From contig KI632513.1 of NCBI GenBank assembly GCA_000504425.1, forward strand, positions 3,940,343-4,002,608: a stretch of DNA of 62,266 bases, in the 5' to 3' direction. Each line of letters begins with the position of its first letter. The first letter of the stretch is position 1. The notes below the pieces were generated by a model. The model saw only the letters and a list, made by a program, of their open reading frames with translations. It was not told the DNA's origin and did not search any database. This DNA is from Rhodopseudomonas palustris JSC-3b (GTDB lineage: Bacteria; Pseudomonadota; Alphaproteobacteria; Rhizobiales; Xanthobacteraceae). A program made the translations under genes and the position numbers. This document shows, in pieces, positions 26,296 through 36,550 of the stretch.

Positions 26296-27234
26296 ATGGA
26301 AACCATCGCGGTAGTGCTGAAGCAGCCAAAACTCGTCGAAATTAACCGACTGGCTCTCACGGCTCCGACCCCCGAAGACGTGGTGGTCGATGTCGCGTGG
26401 AGTGGCGTCAGCACAGGAACGGAACGACTGCTGTGGTCGGGCCGGATGCCAGCTTTTCCTGGAATGGGATACCCTCTCGTTCCTGGCTATGAATCGGTGG
26501 GGGAGGTGGTCGAGGCCGGCTCCGAAACCGATTTGCGCCCGGGGCAGATGGTGTTCGTGCCAGGCGCCAAGTGTTTTGGTGAGGTGCGCGGTCTCTTCGG
26601 AGCGTCCGCGTCGCGTTTGGTGGTTGCCGCCAAGCGCGTGATCCCCATCGAAAAGAGCCTCGGCGAGCGCGGCATTCTGCTGGCGCTGGCGGCGACGGCC
26701 TATCATGCCATCGCGGCGCCCGGCGCGCGCAGCCCGGAATGCATTGTTGGTCATGGCGTGCTCGGGCGTTTGCTCGCGCGCATCGCCGTGGCGCTCGGCA
26801 ATCCGCCGCCGGTGGTCTGGGAGAAGAACCCGATCCGCACCGGCGGGGCGATGGGCTATTCCGTGATCGATCCGGCCGAAGACCCTCGTCGCGATTACAA
26901 GAGCATCTACGACGTCAGTGGAGATCCAACTTTGTTGGACTCTTTGATTTCGCGCATCGCGGCGGGTGGCGAGGTCGTGTTGGCTGGATTTTACAGCGAG
27001 CCGCTGTCGTTTGCCTTTCCGCCGGCCTTCATGCGCGAAGCGCGTATCCGGGTCGCCGCGGAATGGCAGCAACCCGACATCGCCGCGACTAAGGAACTGA
27101 TCGAATCCGGACGCCTTTCGCTCGATGGGTTGATTACTCACCACCATGACGCGAAGGCCGCGCCCGATGCTTACCGAATCGCTTTCGAAGATGCTGCGTG
27201 TCTGAAAATGGTTTTAAACTGGAGATTGAGCTGA
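26296..27234 (+). CDS. bchC: Bacteriochlorophyllide a dehydrogenase (2-desacetyl-2-hydroxyethyl)
   Basis: A 312-residue medium-chain dehydrogenase-like enzyme that oxidises the C3 hydroxyethyl to the acetyl group. The N-terminal [20 protein letters not shown] and the [15 protein letters not shown] turn are typical of BchC. It heads the superoperon running into the puf genes. The stop overlaps the bchX start (TGATG). Confidence 0.96.
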   Translation: METIAVVLKQPKLVEINRLALTAPTPEDVVVDVAWSGVSTGTERLLWSGRMPAFPGMGYPLVPGYESVGEVVEAGSETDLRPGQMVFVPGAKCFGEVRGLFGASASRLVVAAKRVIPIEKSLGERGILLALAATAYHAIAAPGARSPECIVGHGVLGRLLARIAVALGNPPPVVWEKNPIRTGGAMGYSVIDPAEDPRRDYKSIYDVSGDPTLLDSLISRIAAGGEVVLAGFYSEPLSFAFPPAFMREARIRVAAEWQQPDIAATKELIESGRLSLDGLITHHHDAKAAPDAYRIAFEDAACLKMVLNWRLS

Positions 27235-28229
27235 TGGTTGCTGGACCCCAGGTCGCCATGAAAGACGCCCTTCGCGAAGAAGCGGCGGTTGAGCCCGACG
27301 CACCGGCCACCGGGCCGGTGACGAAAGAGACTCAGATCATTGCGATCTATGGCAAGGGCGGTATCGGCAAGAGCTTCACGCTCGCCAACCTCTCCTACAT
27401 GATGGCGCAGCAGGGCAAGAAGGTGCTGCTGATCGGTTGCGACCCGAAGAGCGACACCACCTCGTTGCTGTTCGGCGGCAAGGCGACCCCGACCATCATC
27501 GAGACTTCGTCCAAGAAGAAGTTGGCCGGCGAAGAAGTGACCATCAGCGACGTCTGCTTCAAGCGCGACGGCGTGTTCGCGATGGAGCTGGGCGGTCCGG
27601 AAGTCGGTCGCGGCTGCGGTGGCCGCGGCATCATTCATGGCTTTGAAACCCTGGAGAAGCTCGGCTTCCACGAATGGGGTTTTGACTACGTGTTGCTCGA
27701 CTTCCTGGGCGACGTGGTGTGTGGCGGCTTCGGTCTGCCGATCGCGCGCGACATGTGCCAGAAGGTGATCATCGTCGGCTCGAACGACCTGCAGTCGCTC
27801 TATGTCGCCAACAATGTCTGCAACGCGGTGGAATATTTCCGCAAGCTGGGCGGCAATGTCGGCGTCGCCGGCATCGTGATCAACAAGGACGACGGCACCG
27901 GCGAAGCACAAGCTTTTGCCAAGGCGGCCAGCGTGCCGATTCTCGCCTCGATCCCGGCGAACGAAGAGATCCGGCGCAAGAGCGCGGCCTATCAGATCGT
28001 GGCCCGTCCGGGCACCGAATGGGGCCCGCTGTTTGAACAGCTTGCTATCAATGTCGCTGAGGCTCCGCCGATGCGTCCGACTCCGCTCAGTCAGGACGGA
28101 CTGCTGGCGTTGTTCTCCAGCGATGCCACCGGACGCGATGTGGTGCTCGAGCCCGCTACCATGGAAGACATGTGCGGCGCCTCGATCATCAACAAGCCGT
28201 CGCTCGAAGTCGTCTACGACGCAGCGTGA
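27234..28229 (+). CDS. bchX: Chlorophyllide a reductase iron protein
   Basis: A 331-residue NifH-like ATPase that feeds electrons to BchYZ to reduce ring B. P-loop [17 protein letters not shown] (about residues 35-51), then LIGCDPKSDTTSLLF, GRGCGGRGI with a cluster Cys and [17 protein letters not shown] with the second Cys. I used the ATG overlapping the bchC stop; an in-frame upstream ATG at 27198 would add 12 residues. Confidence 0.97.
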   Translation: MVAGPQVAMKDALREEAAVEPDAPATGPVTKETQIIAIYGKGGIGKSFTLANLSYMMAQQGKKVLLIGCDPKSDTTSLLFGGKATPTIIETSSKKKLAGEEVTISDVCFKRDGVFAMELGGPEVGRGCGGRGIIHGFETLEKLGFHEWGFDYVLLDFLGDVVCGGFGLPIARDMCQKVIIVGSNDLQSLYVANNVCNAVEYFRKLGGNVGVAGIVINKDDGTGEAQAFAKAASVPILASIPANEEIRRKSAAYQIVARPGTEWGPLFEQLAINVAEAPPMRPTPLSQDGLLALFSSDATGRDVVLEPATMEDMCGASIINKPSLEVVYDAA

Positions 28230-28252
28230 AACAGCAAGATGCGGAGTTCGAA

Positions 28253-29827
28253 ATGAACGTCGTTTTGCCACGCTATGCCGGCGCGATTCCGGAATCGGTG
28301 GTCACCGATCCGGTCGAGCTGAACGCCGAGGTTGCCGGTGCAACCTCGGGCGACGGGCTCGGCTGCCATGCCGGCGCTGCGGAGATGAAGGCCGCGGCGG
28401 AAGCCGCCGGCAAGAGCGAAGTCCTGGAGCGTTATGCTGAGGACTATCCGAAGGGCCCGCACGATCAGCCGCAGAGCATGTGCCCGGCGTTCGGCAGCCT
28501 GCGCGTCGGTCTGCGCATGCGCCGCACCGCCACCATTCTGTCGGGCTCGGCCTGCTGCGTGTATGGCCTGACCTTCGTGTCGCATTTCTATGGTGCGCGC
28601 CGCACGGTCGGCTATGTGCCGTTCAGCTCGGAGACGCTGGTCACCGGCAAGCTGTTCGAGGACATCCGCGAGGCGGTGTACAAGCTCGCCGATCCGGCGC
28701 TGTACGACACCATCGTCATTACTAATCTGTGCGTCCCGACCGCGTCGGGCGTGCCGCTCGAACTGCTGCCGAAGCAGATCAACGGCGTGCGCGTGATCGG
28801 CATCGACGTCCCCGGTTTCGGCGTGCCGACCCATGCCGAGGCCAAGGATGTGCTGGCCGGCGCCATGCTGGAATATGCCCGCAAGGAAGCCGAGCAGGGC
28901 CCGGTGCAGGCGCCGCGCGGCGGCCGCAATGAGCGGCCGACGGTGACGCTGCTGGGCGAAATGTTCCCGGCTGATCCGGTCGGTATCGGCATGATGCTGG
29001 AGCCGCTCGGTCTTGCCGTTGGCCCGGTGGTGCCGACCCGTGAATGGCGCGAGCTTTATGCCGCGCTCGACTGCAAGGTCGCCGCTGCGATCCATCCGTT
29101 CTACCGCTCCTGCATCCGGCAGTTCGATCTCGCCGGCCGCAAGGTGGTCGGTTCGGCGCCGGTCGGTCACGACGGCACCGAGGCCTGGCTGGAAGCGATC
29201 GGCACCGCCTGCAATGTCGAGCGCGCCAAGATCGACGCTGCGAAAAACCGCTTCCTGCCGATGATCAAGTCGGCGCTGGCTGCCAAGCCGATCGATGCCC
29301 GCATCACGGTGTCGGGCTATGAGGGCTCGGAGCTCTTGGTGGCGCGGCTGCTGATCGAAAGCGGCGCCAAGGTGCCTTATGTCGGCACCGCCTGTCCGCG
29401 CACCGAATGGTCCGAGGCCGACCGGCAGTGGCTGGAAGCCAAGGGCGCGCGCGTTCAGTACCGCGCTTCGCTCGAGATGGACTATGACGCCGTCGATGAG
29501 TTCAAGCCCGATCTGGCGATCGGCACCACGCCCGTGGTGCAGAAGGCCAAGCAGATGGGTATCCCGGCGCTGTACTTCACCAACCTGATTTCGGCCCGTC
29601 CGCTGTTCGGCGCTGCCGGGGCCGGTTCGCTGGCGCAGGTGGTCAACACCGCGGTCGCCAACAAGGGCCGTTTCGACGAGATGAAAGCGTTCTTCGGCGA
29701 GGTCGGCCAGGGTTATGCCGCCGGCGTCTGGGAAGATACGCCAAAAGACAATGTGCCGTTCCGTGAGAAGTACAAGAAGCAGATCGAAGCTCTGGCCAAG
29801 AAGCGCAAGTCGGAGGAGATGATCTGA
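28253..29827 (+). CDS. bchY: Chlorophyllide a reductase subunit Y
   Basis: A 524-residue NifD-like subunit of chlorophyllide oxidoreductase. Cluster Cys residues are seen in [21 protein letters not shown] and ITNLCVPT. I took the ATG at 28253 ([11 protein letters not shown]), which follows a GGAG site; the open frame upstream overlaps bchX out of frame. The stop overlaps bchZ. Confidence 0.96.
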   Translation: MNVVLPRYAGAIPESVVTDPVELNAEVAGATSGDGLGCHAGAAEMKAAAEAAGKSEVLERYAEDYPKGPHDQPQSMCPAFGSLRVGLRMRRTATILSGSACCVYGLTFVSHFYGARRTVGYVPFSSETLVTGKLFEDIREAVYKLADPALYDTIVITNLCVPTASGVPLELLPKQINGVRVIGIDVPGFGVPTHAEAKDVLAGAMLEYARKEAEQGPVQAPRGGRNERPTVTLLGEMFPADPVGIGMMLEPLGLAVGPVVPTREWRELYAALDCKVAAAIHPFYRSCIRQFDLAGRKVVGSAPVGHDGTEAWLEAIGTACNVERAKIDAAKNRFLPMIKSALAAKPIDARITVSGYEGSELLVARLLIESGAKVPYVGTACPRTEWSEADRQWLEAKGARVQYRASLEMDYDAVDEFKPDLAIGTTPVVQKAKQMGIPALYFTNLISARPLFGAAGAGSLAQVVNTAVANKGRFDEMKAFFGEVGQGYAAGVWEDTPKDNVPFREKYKKQIEALAKKRKSEEMI

Positions 29828-31275
29828 TGCTGGTGCTCGATCACGACCGCGCGGGTGGCTATTGGGGCGCCGTGTACGCGTTCACCGCGCTCAAGGGCTT
29901 GCAGGTGATCATCGACGGCCCAGTCGGCTGCGAAAACCTGCCGGTGACGTCGGTGCTGCATTACACCGATGGCCTGCCGCCGCATGAGCTGCCGATCGTC
30001 GTCACCGGCCTTGGCGAGGAAGAACTCGGCAAGCTCGGCACCGAAGGCGCCATGAAGCGCGCGCACCGAACGCTTGATCCGTATCTGCCGGCGGTGGTGG
30101 TGACCGGCTCGATCGCCGAAATGATCGGCGGCGGCGTCACTCCGGAAGGCACCAACATCAAGCGCTTCCTGCCGCGTACGATCGACGAAGATCAGTGGCA
30201 GAGCGCCGACCGCGCCATCGTCTGGCTGTGGAAGGAATACGGTCCGAAGAAGATTCCGGATCGTAAGCCGCGCCAAGAGGGCGAGAAACCGCGCGTCAAC
30301 ATCATCGGACCGATCTACGGCACCTTCAACATGCCGTCCGATCTTGCGGAAATCCGCCGCCTGATCGAAGGCATCGGTGCCGAAGTGAACATGGTATTCC
30401 CGCTCGGCACCCACATCGCCGACATTCCGAAGCTGGTGAATGCCGACGTCAATGTCTGCATGTACCGGGAATTCGGCCGGCTGCTGTGTGAAGCGCTCGA
30501 TCGGCCCTATCTGCAGGCGCCGATTGGTCTGCACTCCACCACCAAGTTTCTGCGCAAGCTCGGCGAGCTGCTCGGTCTCGATCCGGAGCCGTTCATCGAG
30601 CGCGAGAAGCACACCACCATCAAGCCGCTGTGGGATCTGTGGCGCTCAGTGACGCAGGACTTCTTTGGCACGGCAAGCTTCGCGATCGTCGCCAACGAGA
30701 CCTATGTCCGCGGCGTCCGCAATTTCCTCGAAACGGAAATGGGCCTGCCGTGCACCTTCGCGATTGCGCGGCGCACCGGCTCCAAGACCGATAACGAAGC
30801 GGTGCGTAACGCGGTGCGTACTACGCCGCCGCTGGTGATGTTCGGCAGCTACAACGAACGTATGTATCTCGCCGAATGCGGCGGCCGCGCGATCTACATT
30901 CCGGCCTCGTTCCCGGGCGCGGTGATTCGCCGCCACACCGGCACGCCGTTCATGGGCTATTCCGGCGCGACCTACCTGATTCAGGAGGTCTGCAATGCGC
31001 TGTTCGATGCCCTGTTCAACATCCTGCCGCTGGCGTCCGATCTCGACCGCGTCGATCCGACCCCGGCGCGTCGTCACGAAGAACTCGCCTGGAGCGACGA
31101 AGCGAAGGCGATGCTCGACGAAGTGTTGGAATCACACCCTGTTCTGGTGCGGATTTCAGCGGCCAAGCGGTTGCGCGATGCTGCTGAGAGCAGCGCCCGC
31201 CGGGCCGGTGAGGAACGTGTTACTACCGACTATGTCGCCAAGGCGCGTGCGCTGTTGGAAGGTCAATCGGTATGA
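29827..31275 (+). CDS. bchZ: Chlorophyllide a reductase subunit Z
   Basis: A 482-residue NifK-like subunit. The start [17 protein letters not shown] and [20 protein letters not shown] are typical of BchZ, as is [13 protein letters not shown]. With BchY it holds the [4Fe-4S] cluster and the substrate site. The downstream gene is pufQ, 77 bp away, so transcription from bchC probably continues into puf. Confidence 0.97.
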   Translation: MLVLDHDRAGGYWGAVYAFTALKGLQVIIDGPVGCENLPVTSVLHYTDGLPPHELPIVVTGLGEEELGKLGTEGAMKRAHRTLDPYLPAVVVTGSIAEMIGGGVTPEGTNIKRFLPRTIDEDQWQSADRAIVWLWKEYGPKKIPDRKPRQEGEKPRVNIIGPIYGTFNMPSDLAEIRRLIEGIGAEVNMVFPLGTHIADIPKLVNADVNVCMYREFGRLLCEALDRPYLQAPIGLHSTTKFLRKLGELLGLDPEPFIEREKHTTIKPLWDLWRSVTQDFFGTASFAIVANETYVRGVRNFLETEMGLPCTFAIARRTGSKTDNEAVRNAVRTTPPLVMFGSYNERMYLAECGGRAIYIPASFPGAVIRRHTGTPFMGYSGATYLIQEVCNALFDALFNILPLASDLDRVDPTPARRHEELAWSDEAKAMLDEVLESHPVLVRISAAKRLRDAAESSARRAGEERVTTDYVAKARALLEGQSV

Positions 31276-31352
31276 GCATGATTGAGGCAAAACAATGCTT
31301 TCTGAATTTGCGCTGTGTCATATGCGCAAAGCAACATTCAGGAGTGTAATCG

Positions 31353-31580
31353 ATGTCCGAATATGTACATAGCGGCCGTCGTTTTAGATTGCTTCCCGAA
31401 GGCGCTGACAAGGAATGCCAGGTGATTTACGGTGCTTGCTACGCGCTGTTTTTGATCCGAGCTGTGGTCACCCGGGTGATTCCATGGCGCGCAAAGAAAT
31501 CGAATAACCATGAGTCGGTGTTCAGCGAAGCCAGCAACGCAGCGCGCGTGTTGGTGACGTCATCATTCATGGGGATGTAA
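31353..31580 (+). CDS. pufQ: PufQ protein
   Basis: A 75-residue protein with one hydrophobic helix (VIYGACYALFLIRAVVTRVI, about residues 25-44) and a C-terminal NAARVLVTSSF. Position between bchZ and pufB, size and the short E-rich helix match PufQ, a small membrane protein needed for bacteriochlorophyll supply to complexes in Rhodobacter. Sequence identity across PufQ is generally low, so position carries much of the weight. AGGAG lies before the ATG. Confidence 0.8.
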   Translation: MSEYVHSGRRFRLLPEGADKECQVIYGACYALFLIRAVVTRVIPWRAKKSNNHESVFSEASNAARVLVTSSFMGM

Positions 31581-31594
31581 TTCTCGGATTTCGT

Positions 31595-31712
31595 CCGGCG
31601 TAAGCCGGGCGGAAAACTGCCGGTTCGGTAACGAAACGGTAATCCACTGTCGGTTCGGAAACGAACGGCATTCGTTGCCGCCTCACTCGGGCGGCAGGGC
31701 GGCCGAAAGGCC
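31595..31712 (+). promoter_or_regulatory. pufB leader with consecutive hairpins
   Basis: At least five short stem-loops follow each other before the pufB ribosome site. Stems pair 31595-31599 with 31604-31608 (loop GTAA), 31620-31627 with 31632-31639 (loop GTAA, one mismatch), 31651-31657 with 31662-31668 (loop GAAA, one mismatch), 31677-31682 with 31690-31695, and 31701-31704 with 31709-31712 (loop GAAA). The second and third are similar in sequence. GNRA loops are very stable, so this leader probably shields the pufBA mRNA or controls translation. Confidence 0.7.
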
Positions 31713-31732
31713 ATCACTAGGAGGTGTACCAA

Positions 31733-31936
31733 ATGAGTGACGGTTCCATCTCGGGACTTTCCGAAGCGGAAGCTAAGGAATTCCACTCGATCTTCGTGTC
31801 GAGCTTCTTCCTCTTCATCGTCGTCGCCGTGGTTGCCCATATCCTCGCTTGGATGTGGCGTCCGTGGCTCGCGCCCGTCGGCGGCTACAAGACCGCGCTG
31901 GAAAGCATCCAGCAGGTCGCTGCGTATCTTTGCTAA
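31733..31936 (+). CDS. pufB: Light-harvesting 1 beta polypeptide
   Basis: A 67-residue LH1 beta chain. The N-terminal [19 protein letters not shown], the membrane helix with [15 protein letters not shown] (His is the bacteriochlorophyll ligand) and a longer than usual C-terminal tail are visible. A strong AGGAGGTG site precedes the ATG. Confidence 0.97.
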   Translation: MSDGSISGLSEAEAKEFHSIFVSSFFLFIVVAVVAHILAWMWRPWLAPVGGYKTALESIQQVAAYLC

Positions 31937-31951
31937 AGGGAGGACCTAATC

Positions 31952-32122
31952 ATGTGGCGTATTTGGCTTCTGTTTGATCCGCGTCGTGCTCTGGTCCTGC
32001 TGTTCGCGTTCCTGTTCGGCCTCGGGATCATCATCCACTTCATCCTGCTGAGCACCAGCCGCTTCAACTGGCTGGACGGTGCGAAGAAGACGGCTGAGGT
32101 CGTCACCAGCATGCTCACCTAA
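31952..32122 (+). CDS. pufA: Light-harvesting 1 alpha polypeptide
   Basis: A 56-residue LH1 alpha chain with [17 protein letters not shown] at the start, the ligand His in [11 protein letters not shown] and the following FNWLDG. It sits 15 bp after pufB with GGGAGG before the start. Confidence 0.97.
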   Translation: MWRIWLLFDPRRALVLLFAFLFGLGIIIHFILLSTSRFNWLDGAKKTAEVVTSMLT

Positions 32123-32140
32123 GAGCGTGACGTTTGCTTT

Positions 32141-32189
32141 CCGGAAGGGACGAGAAACGGAACGGGCTGCCGGGCTCGTCCACTTCCGG
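32141..32189 (+). terminator. Intercistronic hairpin between pufA and pufL
   Basis: A 14-bp stem (32141-32154 with 32075-type pairing arm at 32175-32189) has a single bulged A at 32182. A hairpin at this place in Rhodobacter protects the pufBA message and lets LH1 exceed the reaction centre; the same role is inferred here. Confidence 0.75.
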
Positions 32190-32253
32190 GAGCTACGCAA
32201 CTTCGATGGATTGAAGATGGATATTCCCTGGCTCGCACGCGGAGGAACGATCG

Positions 32254-33087
32254 ATGGCAATGCTCAGCTTTGAGAAAAAATACCGCGTTCGTGGCGGAAC
32301 GCTTATCGGGGGGGACCTGTTCGACTTCTGGGTTGGCCCCTTCTACGTCGGGTTCTTTGGGGTGACCGCGGTCTTCTGCGCGCTTATGGGAACCGCGCTG
32401 ATCATCTGGAACACGGCTCTCGGCCCCACCTGGAATCTGTGGCAAATCAGCGTAAATCCGCCGGACGTTAAGTACGGACTTGGCTTCGCCCCTCTCGCCG
32501 AAGGTGGCATTTGGCAGTGGGTGACGATCTTCGCAATTGGCGCGTTCTGCTCCTGGGCGCTGCGCGAAGTCGAAATTTGCCGCAAGCTTGGCATCGGCTA
32601 CCATGTGCCGTTCGCTTTCAGCTTCGCGATTTTCGCCTATGTGACTCTGGTGGTGATTCGCCCGGTCCTCATGGGTTCCTGGAGCTACGGCTTCCCCTAC
32701 GGCATCTTCACCCATCTCGATTGGGTCTCTAACACCGGCTATCAGTACGGCCAGTTCCACTGGAACCCGGGCCATATGATCGCGATCACGTTCTTCTTCA
32801 CGACGTGTCTCGCGCTCGCTCTGCACGGTGGCCTGGTTCTGTCGGCCATCAACCCCGACCGCGGTGAACCCGTGAAGTCGCCCGAGCACGAAAACACCGT
32901 GTTCCGTGACCTGGTCGGCTATTCGATCGGTACCATCGGCATCCATCGTGTGGGTCTCTTCCTTGCTCTGAGCGCCGTGTTCTGGTCGGCGGTCTGCATG
33001 CTCATCTCCGGTCCGGTCCTGCCGGAAGGTGGTTCTTGGCCCGAGTGGTGGGAGTGGTGGCGCCGGATCCCGATCTGGAACCCGTAA
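32254..33087 (+). CDS. pufL: Photosynthetic reaction centre L subunit
   Basis: A 277-residue five-helix reaction-centre subunit starting [15 protein letters not shown] after Met. The His residues for bacteriochlorophyll and iron are in [22 protein letters not shown] and [10 protein letters not shown], with IGIHRVG late. It binds the special pair with PufM. Confidence 0.98.
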   Translation: MAMLSFEKKYRVRGGTLIGGDLFDFWVGPFYVGFFGVTAVFCALMGTALIIWNTALGPTWNLWQISVNPPDVKYGLGFAPLAEGGIWQWVTIFAIGAFCSWALREVEICRKLGIGYHVPFAFSFAIFAYVTLVVIRPVLMGSWSYGFPYGIFTHLDWVSNTGYQYGQFHWNPGHMIAITFFFTTCLALALHGGLVLSAINPDRGEPVKSPEHENTVFRDLVGYSIGTIGIHRVGLFLALSAVFWSAVCMLISGPVLPEGGSWPEWWEWWRRIPIWNP

Positions 33088-33117
33088 TTCAACCCGGTCA
33101 CAAGAAAGAGTCTTGTC

Positions 33118-34038
33118 ATGGCCTATCAGAATATCTTCACACAGGTGCAGGTGCAGTGCGCTGCGCACCATGGGGTGGCCTTGCGGCCGGGGAGTTCCGA
33201 ACGCGAGACCCAGACCACCTTCTCCTACTGGCTGGGTAAGATCGGTGACGCGCAGGTCGGTCCGATCTACCTCGGTGTCACGGGTGTGGTGTCGGCGATC
33301 TTCTTCGCTTTTGCGGTGCTGATCATCGGCCTCAACATGCTGGCCCAGGTCGACTGGAACGTGATCGCGTTCATCAAGAACTTCTGCTGGCTGGCGCTTG
33401 AACCGCCGAAGGCAGAGTACGGCCTGAGCTTCCCGCCGCTGGCGGAAGGCGGCTGGTGGCTGACCACCGGCTTCTTCCTCACCGCTTCGATCCTGTTGTG
33501 GTGGGTTCGCACCTATCGTCGCTCGCGGGCTCTCGGCATGGGCACCCATGTGTCCTGGGCCTTCGCCTCGGCGATCTTCCTGTACCTCGCGCTCGGCTTC
33601 ATCCAGCCGGTGATGATGGGAACCTGGAGCGAAGCTCCTCCGTTCGGCATCTTCCCGCACCTGGACTGGACCAACAACTTCTCGATCAAGTACGGCAGCC
33701 TGTACTACAATCCCTTCCACTGCCTCTCGATCGCGTTCCTGTATGGTTCGGCTCTGCTGTTCGCGATGCACGGTGCGACCATTCTCGCCGTGAGCCGCTA
33801 CGGTGGCGAGCGTGAGATCGAGCAGGCTGTTGACCGTGGTACCGCTCTTGAACGCGCTGCTCTGTTCTGGCGCTGGACCATGGGCTTCAACGCCACGGCG
33901 GAATCGATCCATCGCTGGGCGTGGTGGTTCGCGGTGCTGTGCCCGCTGACCGGCGCGATCGGCATCATCCTGAGCGGCCCGGTTGTCGACAACTGGTTCG
34001 ACTGGGGTGTCAAGCACGGTCTGGCGCCCCCGCGCTAA
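33118..34038 (+). CDS. pufM: Photosynthetic reaction centre M subunit
   Basis: A 306-residue five-helix subunit with [31 protein letters not shown] and SIHRWAWW carrying the His ligands. The N-terminal region is unusual: after FTQVQVQ it has CAAHHGVAL. It is not followed by pufC, so the reaction centre has no bound tetrahaem cytochrome encoded here. Confidence 0.98.
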   Translation: MAYQNIFTQVQVQCAAHHGVALRPGSSERETQTTFSYWLGKIGDAQVGPIYLGVTGVVSAIFFAFAVLIIGLNMLAQVDWNVIAFIKNFCWLALEPPKAEYGLSFPPLAEGGWWLTTGFFLTASILLWWVRTYRRSRALGMGTHVSWAFASAIFLYLALGFIQPVMMGTWSEAPPFGIFPHLDWTNNFSIKYGSLYYNPFHCLSIAFLYGSALLFAMHGATILAVSRYGGEREIEQAVDRGTALERAALFWRWTMGFNATAESIHRWAWWFAVLCPLTGAIGIILSGPVVDNWFDWGVKHGLAPPR

Positions 34039-34067
34039 CCGACCTAACTAGTCCAGCGATCATGAAA

Positions 34068-34106
34068 GCGCGCGCCCGACTCGCAGTCTGCAAGTGGGGC
34101 GCGCGC
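34068..34106 (+). terminator. GC-rich hairpin after pufM
   Basis: A 10-bp perfect stem GCGCGCGCCC with GGGCGCGCGC and a 19-nt loop, followed some bases later by T-rich sequence (34125-34135). It probably ends or stabilises the puf mRNA. Confidence 0.6.
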
Positions 34107-34228
34107 AATCTCTTGCCCAACTGACTTTTCGTTTTGCGGGCCTTCCGAGACGGACCCGCCAGTGATTACATCGCGGCGATATAGGCACGGGCGGAGGATT
34201 AATTTCTTGCTGGAGGATATTTGCCCTG

Positions 34229-35662
34229 GTGCAAGTGTTCAAATCTCCAACCGAAACGCTCGGAGATCTCGGAGCGCAAGCTGCAGCGAAGCTGATCGCC
34301 GCGGCCACTGACATTGCGCTGGTTGTCGACCGCCAAGGCGTTATCCTCGACATCGCATTCAACAAAGACGATCTGGCGCTGGAGCTCGACGGCCAAGGCC
34401 GTTGGATGGGATCCAAGCTCGTCGATATCGTCACCTCCGATACCCAGCTGAAAATTCGAGAATTGCTGCAGGTCGCGATCGATCGCGGCAGCACCGGCTG
34501 GCGCCAAGTCAATCATTCCTCGCCAACCGGCGAAGACGTGCCGGTGCAATATGCCGCGATCGATTACGGCCGCGACAACCGGCTGATCGTGGTCGGGCGC
34601 GATCTGCGCCAGCTTGCTCAGATGCAGCGCCGGCTGGTCAGCGCCCAGCAGTCGATGGAGCGCGACTATATCAAGCTGCGCCAGGCCGAGACGCGGTACC
34701 GGCTGCTGTTCCAGGTGGCGGCAGAAGCGGTGGTGATCGTCGATTCCACCACCGAGACCGTGATCGACGCCAATCCAGCAGCGCTGGCGTTGTTCGAGCA
34801 GAACGCGCCGCAGATGCTCAGCTCGCCCTTTGCCAGCCATTTCACCGGATCGAGCGCGCAGGCGATCATCAATCTTTTGTCCGAAGTGCGCGCCTCCGGG
34901 CGCGACAACCGCGTGCGGGTGCATCTCGCCAACGGCCCGCGCGATTGTGATGTCGCGGTGTCGCTGTTCCGCCAGGACAATGCCTCGCTGTTTCTGATCC
35001 GGCTGTCGTCCTATTCGACCCTGCCGGAAGCGGGCGGGCTGAAGGCCACCGCGATGCTGGCCAACTATTTTGAATCCGCGGCCGATGCGCTGGTGATCAC
35101 CCGCTATGACGGCCGGATCCTGAAAACCAATCTGGCCTTCCTGGAAATGGCCCAGCTCGGCACCGCCGAACAGTCGCGCGGGGAATCGCTCGATCGCTGG
35201 CTCGGCCGCACCGGCGTCGATTTCAGCGTCGCGCTCGCCAATCTGCGGCAAAGTGGCTCGATCAAGATGTTCACCACCGCGCTGCGCGGCGAGTTCGGCG
35301 GCCTTACCGAGGTCGAAGTGTCGGCGGTGTCGCTGACCGACAGCGACGATCAGCCGAGTTTCGGCTTCGCAATCCGTAATATCGAGAAGCGTTTGCCAGC
35401 GGTGGCGCCCTCGAAACGCGAGCTGCCGCGCTCAGTGGCGCAGTTGACGGAATTGATCGGACGTGTGCCTCTGCGCGACCTAGTCCGAGAGACCACGGAT
35501 GTGATCGAGAAGCTGTCGATCGAAGCGGCTCTGGAATTAACCGGAGACAACCGCGCTTCGGCAGCTGATATGCTCGGTCTCAGTCGGCAAAGCCTGTACG
35601 TCAAGCTGCGCCGCTATGGCCTGGCGGAACATGCCCCCGAAGGAGAGACCAGTAATGAATAA
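34229..35662 (+). CDS. ppsR: PpsR/CrtJ-type photosynthesis repressor
   Basis: A 477-residue regulator with tandem PAS domains (about 20-130, 155-250, 280-390) and a Fis-type helix-turn-helix at the end (LTGDNRASAADMLGLSRQSLYVKLRRYGL). It represses bch, crt and puc genes at TGT-N12-ACA boxes, several of which occur in this window. Only one Cys is present, Cys240 in the second PAS region; the Cys found in the DNA-binding domain of Rhodobacter PpsR is absent. The start is a GTG with GGAGGA upstream. It overlaps bchG by 8 bases. Confidence 0.94.
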   Translation: MQVFKSPTETLGDLGAQAAAKLIAAATDIALVVDRQGVILDIAFNKDDLALELDGQGRWMGSKLVDIVTSDTQLKIRELLQVAIDRGSTGWRQVNHSSPTGEDVPVQYAAIDYGRDNRLIVVGRDLRQLAQMQRRLVSAQQSMERDYIKLRQAETRYRLLFQVAAEAVVIVDSTTETVIDANPAALALFEQNAPQMLSSPFASHFTGSSAQAIINLLSEVRASGRDNRVRVHLANGPRDCDVAVSLFRQDNASLFLIRLSSYSTLPEAGGLKATAMLANYFESAADALVITRYDGRILKTNLAFLEMAQLGTAEQSRGESLDRWLGRTGVDFSVALANLRQSGSIKMFTTALRGEFGGLTEVEVSAVSLTDSDDQPSFGFAIRNIEKRLPAVAPSKRELPRSVAQLTELIGRVPLRDLVRETTDVIEKLSIEAALELTGDNRASAADMLGLSRQSLYVKLRRYGLAEHAPEGETSNE

Positions 35663-36548
35663 TAGTATGGCGGTGCGACCGACTCCCTCAGCGGTCTTGG
35701 AAGTGCTGCACCCCATTACATGGTTTCCGCCGATGTGGGCGTTCGGCTGCGGCGTGGTGTCGTCGGGCGTGCCGATCTCGCAGCGCTGGCCTGAAGTGGT
35801 CGCCGGCATCGTGCTGTGCGGTCCGCTGTTGGTCGCCACCAGCCAGGTGGTCAACGATTGGTACGACCGCCACGTCGACGCCATCAACGAACCGAACCGG
35901 CCGATCCCGTCCGGCCGCATCCCCGGCCGCTGGGGCCTCTATCTGTCGTTCATGTGGACGGCTGCGTCACTGCTGCTCGCCAGCCTGCTCGGCGCATGGG
36001 TGTTCGGCGCCGCCGCGCTCGGCCTGGTGCTCGCCTGGATGTATTCGATGCCGCCTTTCCGGCTGAAGCAGAACGGCTGGCTCGGCAACGGCGCCTGCGC
36101 CATCACCTATGAGGGCTTTGCCTGGTTCACCGGCGCCGCCGTGATGGTCGGTGGCCTGCCGTCGTGGTGGATCGTGACGCTCGCCTTGCTGTACAGCGCC
36201 GGCGCGCACGGCATCATGACCCTCAACGACTTCAAGTCGATCGAGGGCGACATCAAGACCGGCGTCGGTTCGCTCCCGGTCAAGCTCGGCGTGAATAACG
36301 CGGCGCGGGTGACCTGCGCGGTGATGGCGATTCCGCAGGTGATCGTGATTGCCCTGCTGCTCGCCTGGGATCGTCCGATCCAGGCCGGCATCGTCGGCTT
36401 CGTGCTGGTCGTCCAGCTCGCGTTGATGGTGCGGTTTCTGCGCGCGCCGGTCGAGCGCGCCACCTGGTTTTCCGGCCTCGGCGTTGCGCTCTATGTGTCG
36501 GGCATGATGGCGAGCGCGGTCGCCGTGTCGTCGTTCGGAGCCGCCTGA
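35655..36548 (+). CDS. bchG: Bacteriochlorophyll synthase
   Basis: A 297-residue UbiA-family membrane prenyltransferase that esterifies bacteriochlorophyllide a with the C20 alcohol. The Asp-rich site NDWYDRHVDAINEPNRPIPSG (here split across residues 74-94) and DFKSIEGDIKTGVGSLPV are visible. Its ATG lies inside the end of ppsR with AGGAGA upstream, which couples a regulator to a pigment enzyme. Confidence 0.95.
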   Translation: MNNSMAVRPTPSAVLEVLHPITWFPPMWAFGCGVVSSGVPISQRWPEVVAGIVLCGPLLVATSQVVNDWYDRHVDAINEPNRPIPSGRIPGRWGLYLSFMWTAASLLLASLLGAWVFGAAALGLVLAWMYSMPPFRLKQNGWLGNGACAITYEGFAWFTGAAVMVGGLPSWWIVTLALLYSAGAHGIMTLNDFKSIEGDIKTGVGSLPVKLGVNNAARVTCAVMAIPQVIVIALLLAWDRPIQAGIVGFVLVVQLALMVRFLRAPVERATWFSGLGVALYVSGMMASAVAVSSFGAA

Positions 36549-36550
36549 TC

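Noticed and set aside
31595-31712. Repeated hairpins before pufB as a CRISPR-like array
   Set aside because: Repeats are few, short, imperfect and without regular spacers; a structured mRNA leader explains them better.
32119-34017. Open frame of 632 codons opposite pufL and pufM
   Set aside because: Arises from the codon bias of pufLM; product is very charged and without homology features I can see.
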